Assembly (NCBI RefSeq): GCF_000297395.2
Contig: NZ_HF570108.1
Coordinates: forward strand, 6,903,837 to 6,967,836
Origin: Micromonospora lupini str. Lupac 08
GTDB taxonomy: Bacteria; Actinomycetota; Actinomycetes; Mycobacteriales; Micromonosporaceae
DNA: 64,000 nt
Reading direction: 5' to 3'
The translations under genes were made by a program, and so were the position numbers. The notes under the pieces are model-generated. The model made no database searches, was not told the origin of the DNA, and saw only the letters and a list, made by a program, of their open reading frames with translations. Below are positions 15,949-25,175 of the stretch, piece after piece. Position 1 is the first letter of the stretch; each line of letters opens with the position of its first letter.

Positions 15949-17132
15949 CGGGCATGACCACCGACGCCGGGGCCCTTCGTGAACTGACCGTCGGCACCGG
16001 GGCCGGCCTGGTCGCCGGCACCGGCGATCAGCAGCTCGGCACCGACATGGTGCTGAACATCGGCCCGCAGCACCCCTCGACGCACGGCGTGCTGCGCTTG
16101 AAGCTGGTGCTCGACGGCGAGCGGGTCATCGCCTGCGAACCGATCGTCGGCTACATGCACCGGGGGGCGGAGAAGCTCTTCGAGGTGCGCGACTACCGGC
16201 AGATCATCGTGCTGGCCAACCGGCACGACTGGCTCTCGGCGTTCTCGAACGAGCTGGGTGTGGTGCTCGCCGTGGAACGGCTGATGGGCATGGAGGTGCC
16301 GGAGCGGGCCACCTGGCTGCGGATGGCCCTCGCCGAGCTGAACCGGGTGCTCAACCACCTGATGTTCCTCGGCTCCTACCCGCTGGAGATCGGGGCGATC
16401 ACGCCGGTCTTCTACGCCTTCCGGGAACGGGAGACCATCCAGGCGGTGATGGAGGAGGTCTCCGGCGGCCGGATCCACTACATGTTCAACCGGGTGGGCG
16501 GGCTGAAGGAGGAGGTGCCGTACGGCTGGACCGGGCGGGCGCGCGCGGCGATCGGCGAGGTACGCCGGCGGCTGCCCGACCTGGACCACCTGATCCGGCG
16601 CAACGAGATCTTCCTGGCCCGTACGGTCGGCGTGGGCGTGCTGTCCGCCGCGGACGCCGCCGCGTTCGGCGCGTCCGGTCCGGTGGCCCGAGCCTCCGGG
16701 CTAGACCTGGACCTGCGCCGCGACGATCCCTACCTGGCGTACGACGAGCTGGACGTGCCGGTGGTGACGAAGACCGCCGGGGACTGTCACGCCCGCTTCG
16801 AGGTGCTGCTCGACCAGGTGTACGTCTCGCTTGATCTCGCCGAGCAGTGCCTGGACCGGGTGGACCGGTTGACCGGGCCGATCAACACCCGGCTGCCGAA
16901 GGTGCTCAAGGCGCCGGAGGGACACACGTACGCCTGGACGGAGAACCCGCTGGGCATCAACGGCTACTACCTGGTGTCGCGCGGCGAGAAGACTCCCTGG
17001 CGGTTGAAGCTGCGCACCGCCTCGTACGCCAACGTGCAGGCGCTGGCCACCCTGCTCCCCGGCTGCCTCGTGCCGGACCTGATCGCCATCCTCGGCTCGA
17101 TGTTCTTCGTGGTCGGCGACATCGACAAGTGA
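15945..17132 (+). CDS. nuoD: NuoD-like 49-kDa subunit of NADH-quinone oxidoreductase, lone paralogue
   Basis: NuoD carries part of the quinone site of respiratory complex I. The signature IGPQHPSTHGVLRLKL is present, with both quinone-site histidines, and YMHRGAEKLFE contains the arginine (Arg73 here) equivalent to the one methylated in NDUFS2. The length of 395 residues is slightly short. No other nuo gene is next to it, so it is a stand-alone copy. The tyrosine usually found in the R-x-D-Y quinone motif is tryptophan here (RHDW), and the C-terminus reads GSMFFVVGDIDK. The ATG at 15945 overlaps the methyltransferase stop; another ATG lies nine bases on. Confidence 0.9.
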   Translation: MTGMTTDAGALRELTVGTGAGLVAGTGDQQLGTDMVLNIGPQHPSTHGVLRLKLVLDGERVIACEPIVGYMHRGAEKLFEVRDYRQIIVLANRHDWLSAFSNELGVVLAVERLMGMEVPERATWLRMALAELNRVLNHLMFLGSYPLEIGAITPVFYAFRERETIQAVMEEVSGGRIHYMFNRVGGLKEEVPYGWTGRARAAIGEVRRRLPDLDHLIRRNEIFLARTVGVGVLSAADAAAFGASGPVARASGLDLDLRRDDPYLAYDELDVPVVTKTAGDCHARFEVLLDQVYVSLDLAEQCLDRVDRLTGPINTRLPKVLKAPEGHTYAWTENPLGINGYYLVSRGEKTPWRLKLRTASYANVQALATLLPGCLVPDLIAILGSMFFVVGDIDK

Positions 17133-17162
17133 GCGGGGCCGGGGCCGTTCCGCAGGTCAGCG

Positions 17163-19118
17163 TCAGCGCCAGCGGTCGGTGACCGGGGCGCCGCCGGCAC
17201 GCGGCACGTCGTCCTGCGGCGGGTAGCCGTACCGTTCCTCGACCCGGCGGCGGCCGGCCCGCTCGGGGGCGGGCTCCGGCTCGTGGCCGCGCTGGCGCGG
17301 CGGGCGCCACTCGTCCGGCACGGGTACCCCACCGACCGGCAACGCCGGCCGGCGGTCGTCCTGCCAGCCGGCGTCCTCGTGCCGGCGTGCGTCCTCGTGC
17401 CGGCGCGGGTCGTCCTGCCGGCGTTGGTCGTCGTGGCGGCGTTGGTCGTCGTGGCGGCGTTGGTCGTCGTGGCGGCGTTGGTCGTCGTGGCGGCGTTGGT
17501 CGTCGTGGCGGCGTTGGTCGTCGTGGCGGCGTTGGTCGTCGTGGCGGCGCGGGTCCTCGTGGCGGACGGACGCCCAGCGGTCCGCCACCCGGTACTCGGT
17601 GCCCGTGGCGTCGGCGTGCACCTTGGCCCGACGTTCCCCGACGTGCAGCTCACGGCCGTTCTCGTCGTCCCGGACTGCCGCCCAGCGGTCACCGGCCCGC
17701 AGCTGCGACCAGTACTCGCCGGTGTCGTCCGCCCGCAGCGCGGGACCGGGTTGCGGCGCACCGGCGTGGCCGGGCTCGGCCTGCTCCGACCAGCCACGGT
17801 CGTCGCGCGGCGCTCGGCCACCCCAGGCGGGCTCGTCGGACTGGGCGTACGCGTCGCGCTGGCCGGTCCACTCCGGCTCGTCGCGGCGAGCGGTCCATCC
17901 CGCCTTCTCGTCGCCGGCGTCGGGCCCGGGTCGGTCCCGGCCCGAGCCGTCCCGTGCGCCCCTCCAGCCGGAGTCACCCCGTGCGGCGGGCCGCGGACCA
18001 CCCCAGGACCGGTCCTCGACGGGGCGAGCCCGGTCGTCGGCAGGACGAGTCCGGTCGTCGGCGTACGGGGGCCGAGGGCTCTCGGCTTCGTCCCACGACT
18101 GGTCGGCCGGCCGGGCACGGCCCTCCGTGCCGCCGCCCCGGGTCCATTCCTGGGCCGGCGCGGTCCACTGGCCGGCGTACCCACCCCCGTAGCGCCCGCC
18201 CGGCTCGGCCGGGCCGCCGTCCACAACAGTGTGCCGGGTGGTCACGTGCACGGTCTCGGTGTGCCGGACCACGCCGACCGGCCGATGCGCCGGCTCCGGG
18301 CGGTCGTGCTCACGCGGGCGGTCGTGCTCGCGGGGGCGGGGCGCGGCGGCGTACCCGGACGCGGGCCGCTCGGAGCCGTACACACCGCCGGCGGTCGGCT
18401 CGGGGGGCGCGTCGGCGGCGGCGCGGTGACGGTACGCCGGTTCGTCGTCGGCGCGCTCGTCGCGGCCCCACCGACCGGCCACCTCGTCCGGACCCAGGCC
18501 ACGAGCCCGACCGGCCACCTCGTCCGGAGCTGGCACCCGCACGCGCCCGGCGACCTCGTCCGGAGCCGGGCCCCGAACCCGCCCGGCGGACTCGTCCGCG
18601 CCCGGCATCCGGACCCGGGCGGCCGGCGTCTCGCCGGGGACCGGCATCCGACTGCGGACGGCCGGAGCCTCGTCCACCGGGTCGGCGGCCGGCGCCCGCA
18701 CACGACCAGCACCCGCCGGCTCGACCGCCGGGGTGGCTCCGGCCAGGGCCGCTCCGGTGGCATCCAGGCGGCGGCGGACCGCGGCGATCCCCTCCTGGGC
18801 CCGCTGCGCCTGGTCGAGCGCCTGGTTGCCGCGCTGCGCGGCGGCGACGATCTCGGCGCGCAACTCCCGGCGCAGCTCCTCGATCTCGTCCAGCAGCTCA
18901 TCGGCGCGAGCGTCGTCACCGTCGGGGCGCAACGCGATGGAGAGGCCGATCAGGACCACCGCCACGATGGCGAGCACCGCCGCGAAGCGCAGCGGACCGT
19001 TACCGTCAGCGACCAGAAGGATCAGCGCCGCCACCGGGGCCAGGGCCACGCCGCCCCAGAAGAGCACGGTCAGCAGCAGCGGTTGACGCCGGACGTCGGG
19101 GGTGACCGGGGCTGGCAT
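17163..19118 (-). CDS. Repeat-rich membrane protein with coiled coil
   Basis: A 651-residue protein of unknown function. Two membrane segments come first (LLLTVLFWGGVALAPVAALI and FAAVLAIVAVVLIGLSIAL), then a predicted coiled coil (DELLDEIEELRRELRAEIV and onward to about residue 125). Everything after that is low complexity: repeats like PDEVAGRVR, many Arg, Asp, Gly and Pro, then seven exact RRHDDQ hexapeptides and decayed copies. A segment with GDRWAAVRDDENGRELHVGERRAKVH looks like a short folded domain. I chose ATG 19118 because the sequence before it is not protein-like. It converges on nuoD. Confidence 0.7.
   Translation of the reverse strand: MPAPVTPDVRRQPLLLTVLFWGGVALAPVAALILLVADGNGPLRFAAVLAIVAVVLIGLSIALRPDGDDARADELLDEIEELRRELRAEIVAAAQRGNQALDQAQRAQEGIAAVRRRLDATGAALAGATPAVEPAGAGRVRAPAADPVDEAPAVRSRMPVPGETPAARVRMPGADESAGRVRGPAPDEVAGRVRVPAPDEVAGRARGLGPDEVAGRWGRDERADDEPAYRHRAAADAPPEPTAGGVYGSERPASGYAAAPRPREHDRPREHDRPEPAHRPVGVVRHTETVHVTTRHTVVDGGPAEPGGRYGGGYAGQWTAPAQEWTRGGGTEGRARPADQSWDEAESPRPPYADDRTRPADDRARPVEDRSWGGPRPAARGDSGWRGARDGSGRDRPGPDAGDEKAGWTARRDEPEWTGQRDAYAQSDEPAWGGRAPRDDRGWSEQAEPGHAGAPQPGPALRADDTGEYWSQLRAGDRWAAVRDDENGRELHVGERRAKVHADATGTEYRVADRWASVRHEDPRRHDDQRRHDDQRRHDDQRRHDDQRRHDDQRRHDDQRRHDDQRRQDDPRRHEDARRHEDAGWQDDRRPALPVGGVPVPDEWRPPRQRGHEPEPAPERAGRRRVEERYGYPPQDDVPRAGGAPVTDRWR
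17419..17544 (-). repeat. Seven tandem 18-bp repeats encoding RRHDDQ
   Basis: The unit CGGCGTTGGTCGTCGTGG (plus strand) occurs seven times without change from 17419 to 17544. Imperfect copies extend the array on both sides. It sits inside the reading frame and gives a charged hexapeptide array. Perfect identity points to recent slippage or recombination, so copy number probably varies between strains. Confidence 0.95.
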
Positions 19119-19170
19119 GGGTGTGCAGCCTACCGACGATCCCCACCGGAGGGAACGGGTCCCCGGACGC

Positions 19171-19209
19171 GCGGACGCCCCCGCTCCGAGACGGGGAGAG
19201 GGCGTCCGC
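19171..19209 (-). terminator. Hairpin downstream of the osmoprotectant-binding lipoprotein gene
   Basis: Perfect 10-bp arms (19171-19180 and 19200-19209) with a further pairing inside the loop. It starts 19 bases after the stop of the binding-protein gene on the minus strand and probably separates that transcript from the next minus-strand gene. Confidence 0.55.
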
Positions 19210-19227
19210 GACGCACCCGAAGGAGCC

Positions 19228-20232
19228 TCAGCTGGTGGCGAAGGCGCCGTCCGAGGAGAAGACCAGACCCACGCTGATCTTGCCCTCACGCAGCCCGTTC
19301 TTGGTCAACGGCCCGCCCTGGTCCAGCGAGGAGAACGAACCCACCGAGAGCCCGTACGTCTTCTCCAGGCCCGGCTTGCAGAACGGACGCTGCTGGCACT
19401 CCGGCGGGCCGCCCAGCACCGTCGCGCTGCCGGAGCACTTCGCGGCCAGTTCGGAGAGGGTCCGCACGCCGTACTTGTCGGCGAACTCCTTGGTGACCGC
19501 GAACGCGTTCTGGTCCTGCGCGGCGGCCGGGGTGCCGAAGGTGATGCCCACCTTGTCGCCCTCGGCCTTGAGCTTGGTCACCGTCGTGTTGATGTCGGGC
19601 GAGGACACCGGCTGGGCGTTCTTACCGTTGGCCTTGGTGTTGAGGAACTCGGCCATTGTCGACGCGTACTCCGGGACGACCTGGATCTCGCCCTTCTCCA
19701 GCGCCGGCTCGTACAGCTCCCGGTTGCCGATCTGCTGCACCTTGACCTGGTAACCGGCGGCGGTGAGCGCGATCCGGTACAGCTCACCAAGCGTCTGGCT
19801 CTCGCTGAAGTTGCCGGCGCCCACCACGATCTCGCCACCCGGGCCCTTGGCGATGCCCGCGGTGACGTTGTTGGCGCTCGCGAACTCCTCGGCGGCCACC
19901 TTGGGGGTCTTGCGGTCGGCGTCGACGGCCTTGTTGAGCTGGACCAGCTTCGGGGTGTCGAGCGCCGCGGAGACCTTGTCCAGAGCGGCGATCACCTGCG
20001 GGTTGGCCACCTTGCTGTTGACCGCCGGGATGACGTTGTCGGAGTTCTGGAGCTTCTTGTCGTCCGTCAGAGCGATGAGCTGCTGACCGGCGACCGGTGC
20101 GCACCCGGCGCCGGAGGCGCTCGTCTGGGGGGCGTCGGTGCCGGACGAGCCGGCATCACCACACCCGGTGAGCAGTGCTGCCCCGGCGACGGCGCCGATG
20201 GCGCCCATCGCCAGACGTGTACGTGCGCGCAT
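19228..20232 (-). CDS. Substrate-binding lipoprotein of an osmoprotectant ABC importer
   Basis: A 334-residue extracytoplasmic binding protein of the OpuAC/ProX type (PF04069-like), which captures glycine betaine, choline or related solutes. The signal ends in lipobox LLTGC with Cys24. Family segments include EIVVGAGNFSESQTLGELY, IGNRELYEPALEKGEIQVVPEYA and VGITFGTPAAAQDQNAFAVT. An extra segment after the signal (about residues 45-115) is not typical. The start ATG 20232 was chosen because the signal peptide begins there. It is the last gene of a permease-permease-binding protein set on the minus strand. Confidence 0.88.
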   Translation of the reverse strand: MRARTRLAMGAIGAVAGAALLTGCGDAGSSGTDAPQTSASGAGCAPVAGQQLIALTDDKKLQNSDNVIPAVNSKVANPQVIAALDKVSAALDTPKLVQLNKAVDADRKTPKVAAEEFASANNVTAGIAKGPGGEIVVGAGNFSESQTLGELYRIALTAAGYQVKVQQIGNRELYEPALEKGEIQVVPEYASTMAEFLNTKANGKNAQPVSSPDINTTVTKLKAEGDKVGITFGTPAAAQDQNAFAVTKEFADKYGVRTLSELAAKCSGSATVLGGPPECQQRPFCKPGLEKTYGLSVGSFSSLDQGGPLTKNGLREGKISVGLVFSSDGAFATS

Positions 20233-20454
20233 GTGTGCCGCCCGCCTTCCGTGTCCCGGCGCGGCCCGTCCCGGGCCGGCCGCGTGTCCGACGGGCGATC
20301 CTGACTGTCGGCCGCCCGCAACTTCCACCCAACATGGTCCGCGAGCGACCGACAACCTGAGATGGGCTTCGTCACCGCATCGTCACCGACCGGCCCGCCG
20401 CTGGTCGCCGCTTCGGCGGCCACTCACCCGGACGGACCACCGGAGGACGGCGCG

Positions 20455-21192
20455 TCAGGCGCGGCCGGTGGCGTCGGCGGGCCGGGCGCGGCCCGCGCGC
20501 TGCCGCCCGCGCCTAAGGGGACGGGGAGTGACCAGGCGTTCCACGATCCCGAGGAGCAGCTCGGCAAGCAGCGCCAGCCCGGCCACCAGCACACCACCGG
20601 CCACGATCTGCCCGCCACCGGCGGCGATGCTCAGACCGAAGCCGGTGCGGATGATCTCGCCGAGACCGCCACCGTTGACGAACGAGGCCAGCGCTGTCGT
20701 GGCGATGACCTGCACGGCGGCGGTCCGGAAGCCGGCCGCCAGGTACGGCACCGCGAGCGGCAGCTCCACCCGGCGCAACAACTGCCCGCCGGACAGGCCC
20801 ATCCCGCGGGCCGCGTCGCGCGCCTCCGAATCGGCCTGACGTACGCCGGTGTAGGCGTTTGCCAGCAGCGGTGGGACGGCGAAGACGGCGAGCGCCACCA
20901 CCACCGGCGTACGCCCGAAGCCGAGGAAGGTAAGCGGCAGGATGGTCAGCAGCGCCAGGGTGGGAATGGCCAGTGTGGCGTTGGACACCAGCACCACCAG
21001 GCCACCGCCCCGGCCCGCGTGCCCGAGCCAGAGCCCGACCGGCCAGGCCACCAGGCAGCCCAGCGCCACCGCCAGGGCGGAGATCGTCAGGTGCTCACCG
21101 AGCCGGTCCAGGATGCCGCCCGGGTTGCTCCAGTTCAGGGGGTCGTTGAGCCAGAGCACCGCCTGGTGCACGGGGTTCGCCGCGGCGCTCAC
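20455..21192 (-). CDS. ABC importer permease (OpuB/ProW type)
   Basis: A 245-residue inner-membrane permease with about six helices. The cytoplasmic loop that contacts the ATPase is EARDAARGMGLSGGQLLRRV, followed by ELPLAVPYLAAGFRTA, as in the binding-protein-dependent permease family. The GTG start at 21192 overlaps the stop of the first permease as GTGA, so the two are coupled and likely form a heterodimer. A 222-base gap with a weak hairpin (20402-20422) separates it from the binding-protein gene. Confidence 0.9.
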   Translation of the reverse strand: MSAAANPVHQAVLWLNDPLNWSNPGGILDRLGEHLTISALAVALGCLVAWPVGLWLGHAGRGGGLVVLVSNATLAIPTLALLTILPLTFLGFGRTPVVVALAVFAVPPLLANAYTGVRQADSEARDAARGMGLSGGQLLRRVELPLAVPYLAAGFRTAAVQVIATTALASFVNGGGLGEIIRTGFGLSIAAGGGQIVAGGVLVAGLALLAELLLGIVERLVTPRPLRRGRQRAGRARPADATGRA

Positions 21193-21875
21193 CGGACACC
21201 CCGCGCGGACCAGGGGGTGACCAGCCGGCCGACGAGGACCAGCAGCAGGTCCAGCAGCACCGCTAGCGCCACGCAGAGCACCGTGCCGGTCATGATCTCG
21301 GCCTTGTAGAGGTTGTTCTGGAAGCCAGCGAAGATCAGTTGGCCGAGGCCGCCGTGCCCCACCAGCACCCCGACGGTGACGAGCGCGACGGTCGAAACGG
21401 TGGCCAGGCGCAGCCCGGTCAGGATGCCGGGGATGGCCAACGGCAGGTCGATCCGGAAGAGCCGCCGCCACCGGCCATAGCCCATGCCCTCGGCGGCCTC
21501 GCCGACCTCCGGCGGCACCTGGTTGAGCCCCGCCACCACGTTGCGGACGATCAGCAGCAGCGCGTACAGGACCAACCCGACCAGCACGGTGGTGGCGCCG
21601 GTTCCCAGGTACGGAGCGATGAACGCGAACAGCGCCAGTGACGGGATGGTGTAGATCACGCCGGTGACGCCGAGGATCGGGCCGGCCAGCGGACGGACCC
21701 AGTACGCGAGCACGGACAACGGCAGGGCGATCAACACCGCGATCAACACCGCGCGTCCCGTGAGGGAGGCGTGTTCACGCACGGCAGCGAGGATCGTGTC
21801 AGAGTTGTCCCGCACGTACTGCCAGGAGAACCAGGGGTTACCCGGGTCGGCCCGGTAGCTCAGGCGGAAGGACAT
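21189..21875 (-). CDS. ABC importer permease (OpuB/ProW type), first copy
   Basis: A 228-residue permease with about five to six membrane helices. It carries the ATPase-contact loop VGEAAEGMGYGRWRRLFRI followed by DLPLAIPGILTGLRLA. The start ATG at 21875 has no clear ribosome site. It diverges from the ATPase gene; with the ATPase start at 21905 only 29 bases separate the two, so the promoters must overlap the coding ends or transcripts are leaderless on one side. Confidence 0.9.
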   Translation of the reverse strand: MSFRLSYRADPGNPWFSWQYVRDNSDTILAAVREHASLTGRAVLIAVLIALPLSVLAYWVRPLAGPILGVTGVIYTIPSLALFAFIAPYLGTGATTVLVGLVLYALLLIVRNVVAGLNQVPPEVGEAAEGMGYGRWRRLFRIDLPLAIPGILTGLRLATVSTVALVTVGVLVGHGGLGQLIFAGFQNNLYKAEIMTGTVLCVALAVLLDLLLVLVGRLVTPWSARGVR

Positions 21876-21904
21876 ACGTGGACGTTACCCCGGAGGTTGC
21901 CAGC

Positions 21905-22882
<978 letters not shown>

Positions 22883-22886
22883 CCCG

Positions 22887-22914
22887 GCCGGCGGCGGCAC
22901 CCGCCCCCGCCGGC
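22887..22914. terminator. Hairpin between convergent genes
   Basis: Perfect 8-bp arms GCCGGCGG (22887-22894) and CCGCCGGC (22907-22914) in the 42-base gap between the plus-strand ATPase gene and a minus-strand membrane protein gene. It could end both transcripts. There is no U-tract. Confidence 0.45.
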
Positions 22915-22924
22915 GTCGCTCTGA

Positions 22925-23425
22925 TCAGGCGCGCCCGCCGAGACTCGCGGTGCCGATGATCCAGCCGGTGAGGAAGCCGTAGCCGGCGCCACTGCTGGCG
23001 TCCTGCAGCGCCGCCAGCAGCGACGGGTCCGGGCCGAGCAGAGCCGCCAGCACGGCGGCGAGCCCGCCGGCCAGCACGTACGCGGCCCAGCCGGAGAAGA
23101 ACTGGCTGACCGGGCCGGGCACCCGGGCCACCTGCGCAGCGGGCAGCAGGTAGAGCAGCGCCACCGCGAGGACCACGAGCGCGACGGCCCGCAGGTCGGC
23201 GGCGAACAGACCGCCGGCCTGCCCGTCCGCGTCCAGCCGCCAGGCCGGCCAGGCCAGCAGGCGCAGGTAGAAGCCGCCGGCCGAGTCCGGGTCGGTAAGT
23301 GTCGCGGCGGCCCAGCCGGTGTACGCCGGGCTGCCACAGATGCCGACCAGCAGCAGAGCCGCGAGTGCGCCGGTGCCGGCCGCCGTCCCGTAGCCGCTGA
23401 CCGGGCCGCTACGGACGAGTCCCAT
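22925..23425 (-). CDS. Small integral membrane protein, unknown
   Basis: A 166-residue protein with four likely membrane helices: an N-terminal one (ALAALLLVGICG), two central (VALVVLAVALLYLL and SGWAAYVLAGGLAAVLAALL) and a C-terminal one (GAGYGFLTGWIIGTASL). The segment between the first and second helix (GFYLRLLAWPAWRLD) may be extracytoplasmic. I do not recognise the family. It lies just downstream of the gene at 23482 on the same strand with a hairpin between them. The ATG at 23425 was chosen because the sequence before it is not conserved-looking and has no helix. Confidence 0.6.
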   Translation of the reverse strand: MGLVRSGPVSGYGTAAGTGALAALLLVGICGSPAYTGWAAATLTDPDSAGGFYLRLLAWPAWRLDADGQAGGLFAADLRAVALVVLAVALLYLLPAAQVARVPGPVSQFFSGWAAYVLAGGLAAVLAALLGPDPSLLAALQDASSGAGYGFLTGWIIGTASLGGRA

Positions 23426-23430
23426 GATCC

Positions 23431-23468
23431 GCCCAGGTCCCGTGCCGGCCGGCCGGGCGGACCTGGGC
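23431..23468 (-). terminator. Hairpin between two minus-strand genes
   Basis: Perfect 10-bp arms GCCCAGGTCC (23431-23440) and GGACCTGGGC (23459-23468) with a self-complementary G/C loop. It lies 14 bases after the stop of the gene at 23482 and six bases before the start of the next. It could end the first transcript or mask the second gene's ribosome site. Confidence 0.45.
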
Positions 23469-23481
23469 TGCCCCGAACGGC

Positions 23482-23790
23482 TCAGTGCTTCAGCAGGTAG
23501 TCGATGAAGGCGGCCCGCAGCAGCGGCGCCGACTCCTCGTAGCCGTGCCCGGTCAGCTCCCGCCACAGGGCGTTCGCCTCGTCGATGGTCGGGCCGATCG
23601 AGTTCGGCGCGCCGTCCAGCACCGTGGCCTCGTCCGCGTTCGGCAGGTGCCGCAGCACCGACCAGTAGAACCCCACGTCGCGACTCTCCCGGGCCCGGGC
23701 GAACGCCCGCTCCCGCAGCTCCTCCGTGGACAGCGCGTCGAGTTCCTCGAACGAGGTTCCGCCGGGGGTGGCGGCAGGTGTATCGGTCAT
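23482..23790 (-). CDS. Small acidic cytoplasmic protein, unknown
   Basis: A 102-residue protein without signal or membrane segment, predicted mostly helical (SFEELDALSTEELRERAFAR and EANALWRELTGHGYEE). I do not recognise it, though its size and codon use are those of a real gene. It lies between the DUF-type membrane protein at 23843 and the one at 22925, all on the minus strand, so they may share a transcript. No start-site doubt: the ATG is the first in frame. Confidence 0.6.
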   Translation of the reverse strand: MTDTPAATPGGTSFEELDALSTEELRERAFARARESRDVGFYWSVLRHLPNADEATVLDGAPNSIGPTIDEANALWRELTGHGYEESAPLLRAAFIDYLLKH

Positions 23791-23842
23791 GCGGCGAGCC
23801 TAACGGTCGAGATCAGCGCCGGCTCGGCGGACGGGACACGGC

Positions 23843-25057
23843 TCACCTGTCGTCGGCGTCCCAGCGCCGCGGGCCGGTCTCCCAGCGGGGGTCACGCCAC
23901 GGGTCGGCCGGTTCCGGGGCGGGCGGTGTCGGCAGCGTCGGAGGCCAGTTGTCCGCCGGCTGTGACCGGGGCACGTTCCACCCCGTGCTGATCGTGCCGT
24001 CGCCGACCGGCTCGACCTTCTCCACGCTGCCCGGCCGGGGCCGCCCGAACCTCTCGACCAGCCGGGTCACCAGCAGCCCGACGCCGAGCGCCACCCCACC
24101 GACCGTCCACGAGCTCACCGTCAGGTCGCGCTCCGGCGCGTACTCCTGGAAGACGGTGACCAGGCCGACCGCCAGCACCGTGCCGAACACCCCGCCGCGG
24201 CGGCCGTACGCGCTGGTGCCGCCGAGCAGGGACACGCCGATGGCCAGTACGGTCCAGTCCAACCCGGAGGTGGGTGTGACAGCCCCGGGGCCGTTGGCGG
24301 CGAGCAGGACACCGGCGAGCGCGGCCAGCACCGTGGAGCCGACAAGCGCGACGGCGGCGACCACGGCGGCCAGCGTGCCCCGACGACGGGCCGGGTCGGC
24401 CACCGGTCGGTACCGACCGACCAGCCGGCGAACCGACCTGATCGTGCCGAACAGACCGCCGAGGACCGCCACGGCGGCGAACCCCGCGAAGAGATAGCCG
24501 GCCGTACGCCTCGGGTCGTAGTCCCCCTGCACCAGGATCGACGTCGACCGACGTTCGATGTACACGACGACGCCTGCCGCTCCGGCCAGGCTCGCCGCCC
24601 AGGCGGGCACCTGTAGCGCCACCACGGCCAGGGCCAACACGAGACCGCCCACCGCGGCGACCACGACGGCCGACCCCACGGACGTCGCCAGACCCCGGTC
24701 GCCCTGTTCCGCGTAGTGCAGCGCGGCGGCGACAGCGACCGGCCCGACGGCCAGGTTGGGCACGGCGGTGCGCAGGCTCAGCCCGGCGGCGAGAGCGAGC
24801 AGCCCGAGGCCTACCGCGCCGACCAGCAACGTGCGCAGGCCGACGCCGCGCAGCGCGTCCGGATCGGCCCGCCAGAGCAGCCAGCCCAGGGCGACGAGAC
24901 CGACGAGCAGCAGGAATTCCCAGTACACGTGCACGCCGACGCGGTCCCGACCGGGCTCGCCGTGGGTGGGATCGTCGAAGACGTTCTCCAGGACGGCGGC
25001 AGGAACCCCTGACGAGGGTTCGACCGACGGGTCCCGGCCCGTGTCCTCGTACCCCAT
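23843..25057 (-). CDS. Multi-span membrane protein resembling a sugar ABC permease
   Basis: This 404-residue protein has eight to ten hydrophobic helices. The stretch LAIGVSLLGGTSAYGRRGGV followed by FGTVLAVGLVTVF matches the ATPase-contact region of RbsC-type (BPD_transp_2) permeases, and NLAVGPVAVAAAL matches an early helix. No ATPase or sugar-binding gene lies beside it, so transport is uncertain. The N-terminus (to about residue 40) is acidic and the C-terminal 60 residues are Pro-rich. ATG 25057 has GGGAGG seven bases upstream. It occupies the place of the Rv3604c-type transmembrane gene in the mycobacterial order. Confidence 0.65.
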   Translation of the reverse strand: MGYEDTGRDPSVEPSSGVPAAVLENVFDDPTHGEPGRDRVGVHVYWEFLLLVGLVALGWLLWRADPDALRGVGLRTLLVGAVGLGLLALAAGLSLRTAVPNLAVGPVAVAAALHYAEQGDRGLATSVGSAVVVAAVGGLVLALAVVALQVPAWAASLAGAAGVVVYIERRSTSILVQGDYDPRRTAGYLFAGFAAVAVLGGLFGTIRSVRRLVGRYRPVADPARRRGTLAAVVAAVALVGSTVLAALAGVLLAANGPGAVTPTSGLDWTVLAIGVSLLGGTSAYGRRGGVFGTVLAVGLVTVFQEYAPERDLTVSSWTVGGVALGVGLLVTRLVERFGRPRPGSVEKVEPVGDGTISTGWNVPRSQPADNWPPTLPTPPAPEPADPWRDPRWETGPRRWDADDR

Positions 25058-25175
25058 GGCACCGCCTCCCCAGTGGCCGGCCGTCCCGGTCCGGCGCACG
25101 GACGGATCGGGGGCGGCCGTTGCTCTCCGATCGGAGGCACCGTACCCGCGCCCGGAGCCAGGCGTAACCCCCTGC

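Noticed and set aside
17419..17544. Possible CRISPR array
   Set aside because: The 18-bp units are contiguous with no spacers and lie within a reading frame.
17283..19277. A 664-codon plus-strand frame opposite the repeat-rich membrane protein
   Set aside because: The minus-strand frame has membrane helices, a coiled coil and acidic/basic balance; the plus-strand one is an Arg/Val/Ala repeat shadow.
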